This document shows positions 20,043-28,982 of a DNA stretch of 64,000 nt, piece by piece. Below the pieces are notes generated by a model. The model was not told where the DNA came from and searched no databases. It worked only from the letters and a program-made list of their open reading frames with translations. This DNA is from JAJAZB01 sp964244295 (lineage in GTDB: Bacteria; Bacteroidota; Bacteroidia; Cytophagales; Spirosomataceae), in NCBI GenBank assembly GCA_964244295.1, contig CAXTIG010000001.1:62001-126000 (forward strand), written 5' to 3'. Each line of letters begins with the position of its first letter. The first letter of the stretch is position 1. Made by a program: the position numbers and the translations under genes.

Positions 20043-20087
20043 CCTAATTTTTCTCTATCCTCTCTACTCTTTTCTCTCTACTCTGCA
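20043..20087. repeat. Pyrimidine-rich heptad tract
   Basis: A tract of TCTCTATCCTCTCTACTCT and similar units fills the gap between two same-strand genes and shares 19 identical bases with the right arm of the element at 13941-14012. No complementary left arm is present, so it looks like half of a hairpin element. Confidence 0.6.
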
Positions 20088-22118
20088 ATGAATCGCCTCG
20101 CCCAGGAAACCAGCCCCTACCTGCTCCAGCACGCCCAAAACCCAGTGGACTGGTACGCCTGGGGGCCGGAGGCGCTCGCCCGCGCCCGCGCCGAAGACAA
20201 GCCCATTCTGGTCAGCATCGGCTACTCGGCCTGCCACTGGTGCCACGTGATGGAACACGAATCGTTTGAAAACGAGGCGATTGCCCGCTTGATGAACGCG
20301 CGCTTCGTGTGCGTGAAAGTAGACCGCGAAGAGCGCCCCGACGTGGACGCGATTTACATGGAAGCCGCCCAGGCGATGGGCGTGCGCGGCGGCTGGCCGC
20401 TCAATGTGTTTCTGTTGCCCGACGCCCGGCCTTTTTACGGCGGCACCTACTTTCCACCCCAACGCTGGGCGGGCATCGTAACGGACGTGGCCAACGCCTA
20501 CGTCGAGTACCGCGACCAACTCGAAGCCTCGGCGGCGGGTTTTGCCGAACACCTTCAAATCGGTGAATCGGATAAATACGGCTTGGGCGAGCGCGAAAGC
20601 GAGGAACCGATGGGGGTGAGTCACGCGGTGTTGGAAGGTATTTTCCAAAAATTGTCGATTGGTTTTGACCTCGAAAAAGGGGGACTCGCCCGTGCCCCCA
20701 AATTTCCAATGCCGAGTGTGTGGCGCTTCGCCCTGCGCTACTACGCGGCCACGGGCGACGAGTCGGCCCTGGCCCCCGTCCGCCTCACCCTCGACCGGAT
20801 GGCGGCGGGCGGAATTTACGACCAGGCCGGTGGCGGCTTCGCCCGCTACTCGACCGATGCGGACTGGCTGCTGCCGCACTTCGAGAAAATGGGCTACGAC
20901 AACGGCCAACTCCTCAGCCTGTACGCCGAGGCCTACACGTTGACCCGCGAGTCGGCCTACGCCCGCGTGATTCGGCAAACCATCGGCTGGCTGGAGCGGG
21001 AAATGACCAGCCCCGAAGGCGGTTTTTACTCGGCCCTCGATGCCGACAGCGAAGGCGAGGAAGGGCGGTTTTATACCTGGACGAAAGCCGAATTGGATGA
21101 ACTTCTGGGCGAACGCTCGGCTCCGTTCTGCGAAGCCTTCGGCGTGACGGAAGCCGGGAATTTTCGGGAAGAAGCCACCGGCCACGCGACGGGACGAAAT
21201 ATTTTAAGTTGGCAACGGGCAGTAGGCAGTGGGCAGGAAACCAATTATGAACGGGTTGCCCCTGATTTGGCTCAACTGCTGGAACGACGCGCGGGGCGGG
21301 TGCGGCCGGGCCTGGACGATAAAATTCTGACTTCCTGGAATGGGCTGCTGCTGCGCGGACTGGTGGACGCGTACCGGGCATTGGGCGAGGGGGAGATTCT
21401 GGAATTGGCAGAAAAAAATGCGGCGTTTTTACTTGAAAAACTCACGCACAGCGACGCCCAGCTCTGGCACAGCTACAAGGGCGGGGTAGCCAAAATTCAC
21501 GGCTTCCTCGACGACTACGCCGCGCTGACCGATGCCTTTACTCACCTGTACCAGGTGACGTTCCACGAACCCTACCTCCGCCAGGCCGAACGGTGGGCCG
21601 ATTACGTGCTGGCCCATTTCTGGGATGAAACCGACGGGCTGTTTTTCTACACCGACGCCGCTGCCGAACCACTGATTGCCCGAAAAAAAGAAGTGTTCGA
21701 CAACGTCATCCCGGCCTCCAACTCGATGATGGCCACCGCCCTCTACGACCTTGGCCTGCTGCTCGACCGCCGGGATTTCAGCGAACGGTCATCTCGGTTG
21801 ATGGCGAAAATGGGGCCGCTGGTGGAAAAAGAACCGTCTTTTCTGAGCAACTGGGCGGGATTGGCGACTCAGTTTTTTGCAGCCACGCCGGAAGTCGTCA
21901 TCGTCGGGCCGGACGCGCTGCAACTGCGGGCGGAATTGGACCGGTATTTTCTCCCAAATAAAGTGGTGGCCGGGGCCTTGAAATCCGGGAATCTGCCGCT
22001 GTTGGAAGGGCGCGAGGCGACGGGCGAGGAAACCCTGATTTACGTCTGTTTCGACAAAACCTGCCAATTGCCGGTGCGGACGGTGAACGAGGCCCTGAAG
22101 TTGGTGAAAAACGCCTGA
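20088..22118 (+). CDS. DUF255 thioredoxin-fold protein (YyaL/SPATA20 family)
   Basis: The ATG at 20088 gives 676 residues beginning Asn-Arg-Leu-Ala-Gln-Glu-Thr-Ser-Pro-Tyr-Leu, the family start. The DUF255 thioredoxin-like domain carries Ser-Ala-Cys-His-Trp-Cys-His near residue 48, followed by an (alpha/alpha)6 toroid region like that of sugar epimerases. The biochemical function is unresolved; a redox role is suggested by CxxC. An insertion near 21210-21240 resembles the heptad repeats of the intergenic regions and encodes Arg-Ala-Val-Gly-Ser-Gly-Gln-Glu in frame. Confidence 0.9.
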   Translation: MNRLAQETSPYLLQHAQNPVDWYAWGPEALARARAEDKPILVSIGYSACHWCHVMEHESFENEAIARLMNARFVCVKVDREERPDVDAIYMEAAQAMGVRGGWPLNVFLLPDARPFYGGTYFPPQRWAGIVTDVANAYVEYRDQLEASAAGFAEHLQIGESDKYGLGERESEEPMGVSHAVLEGIFQKLSIGFDLEKGGLARAPKFPMPSVWRFALRYYAATGDESALAPVRLTLDRMAAGGIYDQAGGGFARYSTDADWLLPHFEKMGYDNGQLLSLYAEAYTLTRESAYARVIRQTIGWLEREMTSPEGGFYSALDADSEGEEGRFYTWTKAELDELLGERSAPFCEAFGVTEAGNFREEATGHATGRNILSWQRAVGSGQETNYERVAPDLAQLLERRAGRVRPGLDDKILTSWNGLLLRGLVDAYRALGEGEILELAEKNAAFLLEKLTHSDAQLWHSYKGGVAKIHGFLDDYAALTDAFTHLYQVTFHEPYLRQAERWADYVLAHFWDETDGLFFYTDAAAEPLIARKKEVFDNVIPASNSMMATALYDLGLLLDRRDFSERSSRLMAKMGPLVEKEPSFLSNWAGLATQFFAATPEVVIVGPDALQLRAELDRYFLPNKVVAGALKSGNLPLLEGREATGEETLIYVCFDKTCQLPVRTVNEALKLVKNA

Positions 22119-22137
22119 TTTTCCGGGGCGGGGTTTT

Positions 22138-22680
22138 TCACCAGCCCAAATACCCTTCCGGCGTGATGCCTTTGAGCCGCAGGTACACCATGCACTGTCC
22201 CCGGTGGTGAATGATGTGGTTTTCCATCGCGTAAAGCAAGCGCCAGTTCGGGATTTTGCCTCCCATGAAATCGTCCAGTTCCACGAGCTTGGCATCGGGT
22301 ACGGTCTCGATGGTTATCCGCACGAACGCGTACAGGGTTTTCAATTCGTCCAACACCTCGGCTTTGGTCATTGCCTTCGGCAGCTTGCGCGTTTCGTAGG
22401 GGTTTGCCACGCCCAGCCGACCCGCCAACTGCCCCGCCGTAAACAGGCAGCAGTGCCGCCACTGCTCGGCGTAGGTCATGGCTTCGGGCGTGTACTTGAA
22501 CTCGAACGAATCGGCGGGCATTTGTCCGGCGGTCACCAACGTCGTTCGTTCGGACATGGCCCAGGCTTGGAGCAACTCCCCGCGAATCCGCTCGGCTTCG
22601 GTAGTGGAGGGGCGGGCGAGTGCGACGGTGGGCAGGAGGCCCGCCCCCAACAGGTTTTTGAGGAACGTGAGGCGTTTCAT
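22138..22680 (-). CDS. Exported DinB-like protein
   Basis: The 180-residue protein opens with a signal peptide (Lys-Arg-Leu, hydrophobic core, Val-Ala-Leu-Ala). The remainder is a four-helix DinB/DUF664-type bundle. Putative metal ligands are the His in Gln-Trp-Arg-His and the pair in His-Ile-Ile-His-His-Arg-Gly-Gln. DinB-like enzymes include thiol-dependent transferases; an exported version is less usual and its substrate is unknown. It converges on the DUF255 gene with a 19-bp gap. Confidence 0.8.
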   Translation of the reverse strand: MKRLTFLKNLLGAGLLPTVALARPSTTEAERIRGELLQAWAMSERTTLVTAGQMPADSFEFKYTPEAMTYAEQWRHCCLFTAGQLAGRLGVANPYETRKLPKAMTKAEVLDELKTLYAFVRITIETVPDAKLVELDDFMGGKIPNWRLLYAMENHIIHHRGQCMVYLRLKGITPEGYLGW

Positions 22681-22704
22681 GGGAGTAAAGGTAAGGCGGT
22701 GAAA

Positions 22705-23172
22705 CTACAGTCCGAGCAAACCAATTTCCACGGTTTTGGAAGCATCCAGGTCAAAGGCGCATTTCCCGAAGGAAGGCGGTCCCGTCATCGTTTTCACGTT
22801 CGAGAACCCAAACGGCTCCGTGGGCATCGGGCCGTTGAAATCTAATTTTTGATTGTCGTTCAGGTCCTGAAACACCCGAATTGCGTACCGACCGGCGGGC
22901 AATCCCTCGAAACTGACCCGCACCTCGCCCGTTGCCGGAATTTCGATGCGGGTTTTGCGGTACGAATCGCCGTCGAAGGTCGCGTCGGTGTTGGCCACGC
23001 CAACGTACAACATCCCGGAACGTTTGGTCACCGTGGTAATGAGTGCGGTGAGTTTGTGCGTGCCCGAATCGGCAACGGCGGTTGAGGGAGTGCGGCTAGT
23101 GGACACCGGCGAGGCATCGGCGGAGGCAAACGAAGCGGCGAGCAGGGTGACGGCAATCAGGAGCGTTTTCAT
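22705..23172 (-). CDS. DUF2141 domain exported protein
   Basis: The ATG at 23172 begins a signal peptide (Met-Lys-Thr-Leu-Leu; cleavage after Ala-Ser-Ala-like residues), giving 155 residues; the longer frame to 23331 adds no recognisable sequence. The mature part follows the DUF2141 pattern: Gly-Met-Leu-Tyr-Val-Gly-Val, Leu-Pro-Ala-Gly-Arg-Tyr-Ala-Ile, Phe-Gln-Asp-Leu-Asn-Asp-Asn, and Glu-Pro-Phe-Gly-Phe-Ser-Asn. It is a beta-sandwich family of unknown function common in Bacteroidota. It lies 24 bp upstream of the DinB gene, probably as one operon. Confidence 0.85.
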   Translation of the reverse strand: MKTLLIAVTLLAASFASADASPVSTSRTPSTAVADSGTHKLTALITTVTKRSGMLYVGVANTDATFDGDSYRKTRIEIPATGEVRVSFEGLPAGRYAIRVFQDLNDNQKLDFNGPMPTEPFGFSNVKTMTGPPSFGKCAFDLDASKTVEIGLLGL

Positions 23173-23599
23173 ACCAGTTGGATTTGTGGGGCCGGGTGTT
23201 TTGTTCCGACGAGGCAAACCTATCCCGCTTCTGACGTCTGGTGCAACTCGAAGGGCTGAACTGCCCGGTTTTGGGACGACCCGCCCGGTTGGGACGAACG
23301 GCGGGACGAATGGCCCGGTTTCGGCCCGCATCGATGCCTGTCATTCGGGGCTTGCCTCCCGCTTTCGTAAGCCGGTGAATCATCCCTTCGAGACGGACGC
23401 TGAACACTTCGCCCCTTCCTGGTCACGCTTCACCCGTGCCTGAGCGACGCTTCGCCTAAAAATAGGTTGGCCTCACTGGTCCAGCGCGCAATTTTGGGGT
23501 GTCGGGTAAAGCTCCAGGCGTGGAGTCTCCGTCACGGCGGCGGCTGATCCTGCTGCTTTCGAACACCTTCCGACCCATTTCGCGCCTCGACTCATCAAC
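23173..23599. other. 427-bp divergent intergenic region
   Basis: No supported gene was found here; the plus-strand ORF 22946-23443 is antisense to the DUF2141 gene and unlike any protein. Around 23263-23325 there are degenerate repeats of CCCGGTT and GGGACGA (three copies of each). The region must contain the promoters for the divergent DUF2141 and beta-barrel genes, but no clear boxes were identified. Confidence 0.5.
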
Positions 23600-24235
23600 A
23601 TGAAAAACCGGTTACTTTTTCTCCCCCTCCTCGCCGCAGGTCTGCTCTCCGGCGAATGGGCTTACGGCCAGCGTACTCCTTCCCGTCGCTTCGTTTACGC
23701 GGACGTTTCGCTGGGCTACGCCCGGGCCGAAGACGGCGTCGCCCGGCTCAGCACCATCACTTCCCTGAAGCAAATGGTCCCCGCCGCCCGCGTTGGAGTG
23801 GGTTACCGGCTGGGGCGTTACTTGAGTATCGAAGGCTATTTTTCCTCCCTGCTCACCCGATTCTCAGCCGGGGGGCCTGCCAGAGCAACCAGCCGCCAGT
23901 TGCTCCTCGAACCCCTGTACCAGGCTGTTGGCGCGAATCTCGTGGCGGTGTTATCCTTCCGGCAAGGCTGGGAAGTGTTTCTGGCGGGTGGCCCGGCATC
24001 GCTGAGGCAGCAGGCGAGAATCTCTGAACCGGGTAATTCGGCCACTCAATCCATTCAGGTAAATGCGGGCGGCTATTGCGTTTCTCCGGGAGTACGAAAG
24101 TACGTCGGCGATGCCTGGGCCGTGCAATTCCGGTTTGATTTCATGGACCAGTTTGGGAGCGACGAGGTTTGGCGGGGCGATCTCGGTACGGCCTATCTTG
24201 GCTTCCAGTACCGGTTTGGGAAAACGACCCCGTAA
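23600..24235 (+). CDS. Outer-membrane beta-barrel protein
   Basis: The 211-residue product has a signal peptide (Met-Lys-Asn-Arg, Leu-rich core, cleavage after Ala-Tyr-Gly). Alternating hydrophobic strands suit a small 8-strand barrel (Arg-Val-Gly-Val-Gly-Tyr-Arg-Leu-Gly-Arg-Tyr-Leu-Ser; Ala-Val-Gln-Phe-Arg-Phe-Asp-Phe-Met), and the chain ends with Tyr-Leu-Gly-Phe-Gln-Tyr-Arg-Phe. The pattern resembles OmpA/OmpW-like barrels. Role is unknown. Confidence 0.7.
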   Translation: MKNRLLFLPLLAAGLLSGEWAYGQRTPSRRFVYADVSLGYARAEDGVARLSTITSLKQMVPAARVGVGYRLGRYLSIEGYFSSLLTRFSAGGPARATSRQLLLEPLYQAVGANLVAVLSFRQGWEVFLAGGPASLRQQARISEPGNSATQSIQVNAGGYCVSPGVRKYVGDAWAVQFRFDFMDQFGSDEVWRGDLGTAYLGFQYRFGKTTP

Positions 24236-24306
24236 CCGGGTTCCGAGGTAAGCCCCCGGTCCCAGAGATTTGCATCCCGCCCGTTCGTCGTCCAATTTTG
24301 CGGTCG

Positions 24307-24927
24307 ATGTTTTTACACAAAGCCATCCTGCCGCTGCGGGCGCTGTACCCGGATTTTATCTGGCGAATGCCAACGACCGAAAAAACCCTGTACCTCACCT
24401 TCGACGACGGCCCCATCCCCGACGTGACCGAGTGGGTGCTGGAGCAACTCGATGCGTTTGGGGCGAAGGCCACGTTTTTCTGCATCGGCGACAACGTAGT
24501 GAAAAATCCTTCCGTTTTTGAGAAAATACGGGCGGGCGGGCACGCCATCGGCAACCACACCTTCAATCACCTCAACGGCTGGAAAACCGACGAAGCAACC
24601 TACCTCACGAATGTCGAAGAATGCCAGCGCGTCCTGCCCGATACCACCCTGTTCCGCCCGCCCTATGGCCGCATTACCCGGCGGCAGGCCCGGCGGGTGC
24701 GACTTACCCATCGGGTCGTGATGTGGGATGTGCTGTCGGGTGATTTTTCGACGGAACTTACACCTGCAGTGGTTTTGCAAAAAACCCTGAAATACGCTGA
24801 ACCCGGCTCGATTGTTCTTTTTCACGACAGTTTGAAAGCCCAACGGAATTTGCAATACGCCTTGTCCAGGATGCTGTCCCATTTTTCTGAACGGGGTTTT
24901 GTCTTCGAAGCGTTGCCCTCGTCGTAA
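24307..24927 (+). CDS. Polysaccharide deacetylase (NodB homology domain)
   Basis: The ATG at 24307 gives 206 residues. NodB motifs are complete: Thr-Phe-Asp-Asp-Gly-Pro (motif 1, catalytic Asp and metal Asp), His-Thr-Phe-Asn-His (motif 2 metal His pair), Arg-Pro-Pro-Tyr-Gly (motif 3), Asp-Val-Leu-Ser-Gly-Asp-Phe (motif 4) and Leu-Phe-His-Asp-Ser (motif 5). CE4 enzymes remove N-acetyl groups from peptidoglycan, chitin oligomers or surface polysaccharides. No signal peptide is evident, so cytoplasmic or membrane-edge action is possible. Confidence 0.9.
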   Translation: MFLHKAILPLRALYPDFIWRMPTTEKTLYLTFDDGPIPDVTEWVLEQLDAFGAKATFFCIGDNVVKNPSVFEKIRAGGHAIGNHTFNHLNGWKTDEATYLTNVEECQRVLPDTTLFRPPYGRITRRQARRVRLTHRVVMWDVLSGDFSTELTPAVVLQKTLKYAEPGSIVLFHDSLKAQRNLQYALSRMLSHFSERGFVFEALPSS

Positions 24928-25046
24928 AAAAGCGGCTGTTCGTCAACCCGCTTGACTACCGCGCCGTATGTCTTGAACCAATGCAGACGAGGAGGGGTTG
25001 TCGCTGCGTTGTAGAAACACTTCCCTCGTTTCCACCCTTTCCCTGA

Positions 25047-27581
25047 ATGAACGTTACGCGGACCACTGGGCTGCTTTTTTTTCTAACGGTCGGCTTTCTG
25101 AGTGGGCTGCGGGCGCAAACCTTCACCTACCAGGGCCGCATCACCGACGCCCAAACCGGCGACCCGGTGCCTTTCGCCAGCGTGGCCTTGAAGGGCAAGG
25201 CCGTGGGCGCTTCCACTAATTTTGAGGGCTACTACAAATTCCTGAGTAAGGAGCGCAGCGATTCGCTGCTGGTCAGCTACGTCGGCTACGCCACCCGTTC
25301 GAAGCCCATCGACCAAACCCTTGAATCCCAAACAATCGACGTTCAGATTACCGCCACCGCTTCGCAGCTTCGGGAGGTCATCGTCCGACGCACCGAAGAC
25401 CCGGCCTACGGCATCATCCGCAAGACGGTGAAGGCCAAACCGCGCCACAACTGGAAGCAACTGAGTGCCTACGAGTACGAGAGTTACAACAAAATCGAGT
25501 TCGACGTCGACCAGCTTTCCGAGAAATTTCGGAAGCGGGGGATCGGGAAAAAAGTGAGCGGAGTCATCGACAAGCTCGACAAAATCGCGGGCGAAGACGG
25601 CCAGCCCGTCATCCCGATTTTTCTCTCCGAATCCATTTCCAACGTGTACTACCGCCGCGATCCGGAAAAACGAAAAGAGAAAATCGAGAAAACGAAGGTG
25701 GAGGGCGTCGGTGTCACCAACGGGAGTTTGTTTTCTCAACTGGTGGGCAGCACGTTTCAGCAGTATAATTTTTACGAAAATTACCTTCAGATCCTCAACA
25801 AGGATTTCCTCTCGCCCATTGCCGACGGCTGGCGGGGCAATTACACCTATTTTTTGTCGGATACCGTGGTGGTGGGCGACCAGGTTTGCTACGAAATCGA
25901 CGTCGACCCCAAGCGCCAGCAGGATTTGGCGTTTATCGGGAAAATCTGGGTCGATACCACCAGCCACGCCCTGCGTCAGGTGGATTTGACCATCGCGGGC
26001 GAGGCCAACCTCAACTTCATCGAACGGGTCAAGATTCAACAGGAATTGCTTCAGGTGCAAGATTCGACCGCCGGGGATGCCTGGCTGCCCTCGAAGGTAC
26101 GGGTGCTCATCAACGTGGCTCAGTTGTCGACCAATGCGCCGGGGGTGTTGGTCAAGTTTTTCTCGTCCAATCAGAAAATCGTGGTCAACCAACCGCGTGA
26201 CCTCGCTTTTTTTGACACCGTGGTGGAGCTTTCCGAACAGTACAAAGAATACCCGACCGATTTCTGGAACCAAGCCCGCCACGACAGCCTCACCCGCGAC
26301 GAACGCCTGGCTTACTCGCTGATTGATTCGGTAAAAGCCATTCCGGTGGTGCGAACTCAGGTTGAAATCGCGAGTTTTCTAGCCAGTGGCTACAAGAAAA
26401 TCTACACGGGCGTCGAGTTCGGCCCGGCCCTGAGCACCTTCGCTGCCAACAGTGTGGAGGGCCTCCGCTTTGCCGTTGGGCTGCGCACCAGTACTGAATT
26501 CAGCCGGAAGTGGGTCTTCAGCGGCTACCTCGCCTACGGCACCAACGACCACCGCCTCAAGTACGGGGCCAATGCGCTGTATATCCTGAGCCGCAAGCCC
26601 TGGCTCGTGCTGGGGGCCACGCGCTCCTACGACCTCGAACGCATCGGCCTCACCTCCGACGTAGTCGGCAACAACAGCCTCTTCGCCACGTACACCCGCT
26701 TCGGTACCTACCGGCGCGGCTTTTTTCAGGCCGATAATTTCGCCTACTTCCGGGGCGAGGTGTTGAAAGGCTTCACGGCCACCCTGGGGTTGCGCAACCG
26801 GACTTTTGAGCCGCAGTATCCTTTCGCCTACATCGTCAATCCGGGGGAGCCAGGTTCGCCCGTTCGCAACACTTACGACTACACCGAAGTGGTGATGGAA
26901 GGCCGCTACGCCCGCAACGAGGTGTTTCTGCAAAACGACAACGAGCGCGTGAGCTTGGGCAACGACAACCGGCCCGTGGCCACATTTCGGTACCAATTGG
27001 GCCTGCGCAACACGCTGGGGGGGGATTTTAAGTACCACCGCTTTTCGGCGCGGCTGGGGCAGAGCTTCCGGCTGGGGGCACTGGGACGGAGTACCTACGT
27101 CCTCGCGGCGGGGTACACGCCCTCCAATCTGCCTTATCCGCTGCTCTTCCCACACCTGGGCAATGAGTCCTGGTTTTACGTGGACAACGCCTACAACCTG
27201 ATGAATTTTTTCGAGTTCATCTCCGACCGCTACGGCTCGGTGCGCGTTGAACACAACTTCGAGGGGCTGGTGTTTAACCGACTTCCGGCCATTAAAAAAT
27301 TAAAGTGGCGGCTCTTTGCCAATGCCAACGTGCTGTGGGGCGGGGTGCGGCAGACCAACCGCGAGATGATTCCGGGGCTGGGCGTCAACGGCGAGCCGAT
27401 TTCGGGATTCGGGGCGCTGGGCCGGGTGCCCTACGTGGAGGTGGGCTACGGCATCGGTAACATCTTCAAATTCATGCGGGTGCAGGCTATTCACCGCCTC
27501 ACGTACCTCAACGGGGCCTCCATCGACGGCACGCCCATCCGGCGGTTTGGGGTGAAGGTGTCGGGGTATTTTTCGTTGTGA
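25047..27581 (+). CDS. DUF5686 outer-membrane protein with carboxypeptidase-regulatory-like domain
   Basis: The 844-residue protein has a signal peptide, then an Ig-like carboxypeptidase-regulatory domain (about residues 25-105: Thr-Tyr-Gln-Gly-Arg-Ile-Thr-Asp, Pro-Val-Pro-Phe-Ala-Ser-Val, Gly-Tyr-Tyr-Lys-Phe). The DUF5686 region follows, and the C-terminal half alternates in the manner of an outer-membrane beta-barrel, ending Val-Ser-Gly-Tyr-Phe-Ser-Leu with the usual aromatic. Proteins of this layout are common in Bacteroidota and of unknown function, with a likely transport or assembly role in the outer membrane. Confidence 0.85.
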   Translation: MNVTRTTGLLFFLTVGFLSGLRAQTFTYQGRITDAQTGDPVPFASVALKGKAVGASTNFEGYYKFLSKERSDSLLVSYVGYATRSKPIDQTLESQTIDVQITATASQLREVIVRRTEDPAYGIIRKTVKAKPRHNWKQLSAYEYESYNKIEFDVDQLSEKFRKRGIGKKVSGVIDKLDKIAGEDGQPVIPIFLSESISNVYYRRDPEKRKEKIEKTKVEGVGVTNGSLFSQLVGSTFQQYNFYENYLQILNKDFLSPIADGWRGNYTYFLSDTVVVGDQVCYEIDVDPKRQQDLAFIGKIWVDTTSHALRQVDLTIAGEANLNFIERVKIQQELLQVQDSTAGDAWLPSKVRVLINVAQLSTNAPGVLVKFFSSNQKIVVNQPRDLAFFDTVVELSEQYKEYPTDFWNQARHDSLTRDERLAYSLIDSVKAIPVVRTQVEIASFLASGYKKIYTGVEFGPALSTFAANSVEGLRFAVGLRTSTEFSRKWVFSGYLAYGTNDHRLKYGANALYILSRKPWLVLGATRSYDLERIGLTSDVVGNNSLFATYTRFGTYRRGFFQADNFAYFRGEVLKGFTATLGLRNRTFEPQYPFAYIVNPGEPGSPVRNTYDYTEVVMEGRYARNEVFLQNDNERVSLGNDNRPVATFRYQLGLRNTLGGDFKYHRFSARLGQSFRLGALGRSTYVLAAGYTPSNLPYPLLFPHLGNESWFYVDNAYNLMNFFEFISDRYGSVRVEHNFEGLVFNRLPAIKKLKWRLFANANVLWGGVRQTNREMIPGLGVNGEPISGFGALGRVPYVEVGYGIGNIFKFMRVQAIHRLTYLNGASIDGTPIRRFGVKVSGYFSL

Positions 27582-27588
27582 TGTCTCT

Positions 27589-27704
27589 GGCCGTCATGCC
27601 GAACTTGTTTCGGCATCTTCCCGCTGGGCAACTGAGTAGTCAGCTACGGGAGAACAGGTTGGCTTGAGAGGGGAAGATGCCGAAACAAGTTCGGCATGAC
27701 GGCC
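27589..27704. repeat. Palindromic repeat, CCGAACTTG type
   Basis: Two perfect 34-bp arms (27589-27622 and 27671-27704; part of the sequence is GTCATGCCGAACTTGTTTCG) surround a 48-bp loop. It follows the DUF5686 stop by 7 bp and precedes a same-strand gene, so it could terminate or protect the upstream transcript. Confidence 0.9.
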
Positions 27705-27796
27705 CTTCGGGTTTTGCCGAGTTTTACTAAATTTCTACCTTCAACAAATCCGAGAATTTCCAGTTGAACGAAAAACACCCCCGTTTTTTCGCGAAC

Positions 27797-28876
27797 ATGA
27801 CCAAACTCTACCGCCTCTGCCTCTCCCTCCTCCCCCTTTTTTTTCCACTCCTCGCAACGGCCCAGCAACTCCAACCCGGCTTCGACAAAGCCGAGTACAT
27901 CGACTTGCTGAAAGTGGCCGCCCGGCAGTTCGACTCGCTGAAAATCGATGCCCCGCGACGTTACAGGCAAGCCCACCGTTCGCCCGTGCTGGGCCTCGAC
28001 AACCGCTGGGATTTGTGGCTCAGTCCCAACCGGCAGGCCGTCATCAGCATTCGGGGCACGACGCTGGCTTCGGTGGGCTGGCTCGAAAACCTCTACGCCG
28101 CGATGGTGCCCGCGAAGGGCGAACTCCGGCTTTCAAAAACCACGACCTTCCGCTACGAACTGGCCCGCCACCCCCGCGCCACCGTCCACGTGGGTTGGTT
28201 GGTAGGGATGGCCTTTCTGGCCGCCGACATCGCTCCCAAACTGGATTCCTGCCTGAAAGCGGGCGTCCGCGACCTCATCGTGACTGGCCACAGCCAGGGC
28301 GGGGCGCTGGCCTTTTTACTCACCGCCCACCTGCGTAGCCTCCAGCGCCAGGGTGCCCTACCCGCCGACCTGCGGATTAAAACCTATTGCAGCGCCGGGC
28401 CAAAACCGGGGAACCTGTACTTCGCCTACGATTACGAAAACGAAACCCGCAACGGCTGGGGCCTGAACGTGGTGAACAGCGCCGACTGGGTGCCGGAAGT
28501 TCCTTTTTCTCTGCAAACGGCCCACGATTTCAACGCGGTCAATCCCTTCACCGACGCGAAGGAAGGAATGAAAAAACTAGGATTTTCCCAACGAATCGTG
28601 CTGAAGGACGTGTACAACCGCCTGACCAAACCCAGCTACAAAGCCCTGCGGCGCTACCAGAATTACATGGGCCGGATGGCTTCCAAATCGGTGCGGAAGG
28701 CACTGCCCGATTTTCAGCCCCCGGCCTACGCGGCCACCAACCACTACGTCCGCACGGGGGAAACCATCGTGCTGTACGCCGATGACGGGTACTACGCCGT
28801 TTTCCCCGACGATAAAAAACAGCTTTTCATCCACCATCTTTTCGAGCCGTATTTATTTTTGGCCGAACGGCGGTGA
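27797..28876 (+). CDS. Exported class 3 lipase-like protein
   Basis: The ATG at 27797 starts a signal peptide (Met-Thr-Lys, long hydrophobic core, Ala-Thr-Ala-Gln), giving 359 residues; the frame also allows a TTG at 27764. The nucleophile elbow is Gly-His-Ser-Gln-Gly-Gly-Ala, and an upstream Ser-Ile-Arg-Gly-Thr-Thr matches the oxyanion region of class 3 lipases. Candidate acid and base residues are the Asp in Ser-Ala-Asp-Trp-Val-Pro and a C-terminal His. The substrate is probably a lipid ester in the periplasm or outside the cell. Confidence 0.8.
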   Translation: MTKLYRLCLSLLPLFFPLLATAQQLQPGFDKAEYIDLLKVAARQFDSLKIDAPRRYRQAHRSPVLGLDNRWDLWLSPNRQAVISIRGTTLASVGWLENLYAAMVPAKGELRLSKTTTFRYELARHPRATVHVGWLVGMAFLAADIAPKLDSCLKAGVRDLIVTGHSQGGALAFLLTAHLRSLQRQGALPADLRIKTYCSAGPKPGNLYFAYDYENETRNGWGLNVVNSADWVPEVPFSLQTAHDFNAVNPFTDAKEGMKKLGFSQRIVLKDVYNRLTKPSYKALRRYQNYMGRMASKSVRKALPDFQPPAYAATNHYVRTGETIVLYADDGYYAVFPDDKKQLFIHHLFEPYLFLAERR

Positions 28877-28894
28877 TTTACCCACTTTCCCCCA

Positions 28895-28938
28895 GCGGTC
28901 CTTCAGAGCGCAACGTCCGTTTCGCTCTGGAGGATCGC
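28895..28938. terminator. Hairpin after lipase gene
   Basis: GCGGTCCTTCAGAGCG at 28895-28910 pairs with CGCTCTGGAGGATCGC at 28923-28938 with two mismatches (12-bp loop). It lies 19 bp after the lipase stop. No T-run follows, so it may be a repeat element or RNA-stabilising stem instead of an intrinsic terminator. Confidence 0.5.
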
Positions 28939-28982
28939 CCTAATGAATTACCGAAAAGATCTGAACAAACACTCCTTTTTTC

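Noticed and set aside
22946..23443. 165-codon plus-strand ORF near the DUF2141 gene
   Set aside because: It overlaps the DUF2141 coding region on the other strand, and the remaining part is arbitrary sequence with degenerate repeats.
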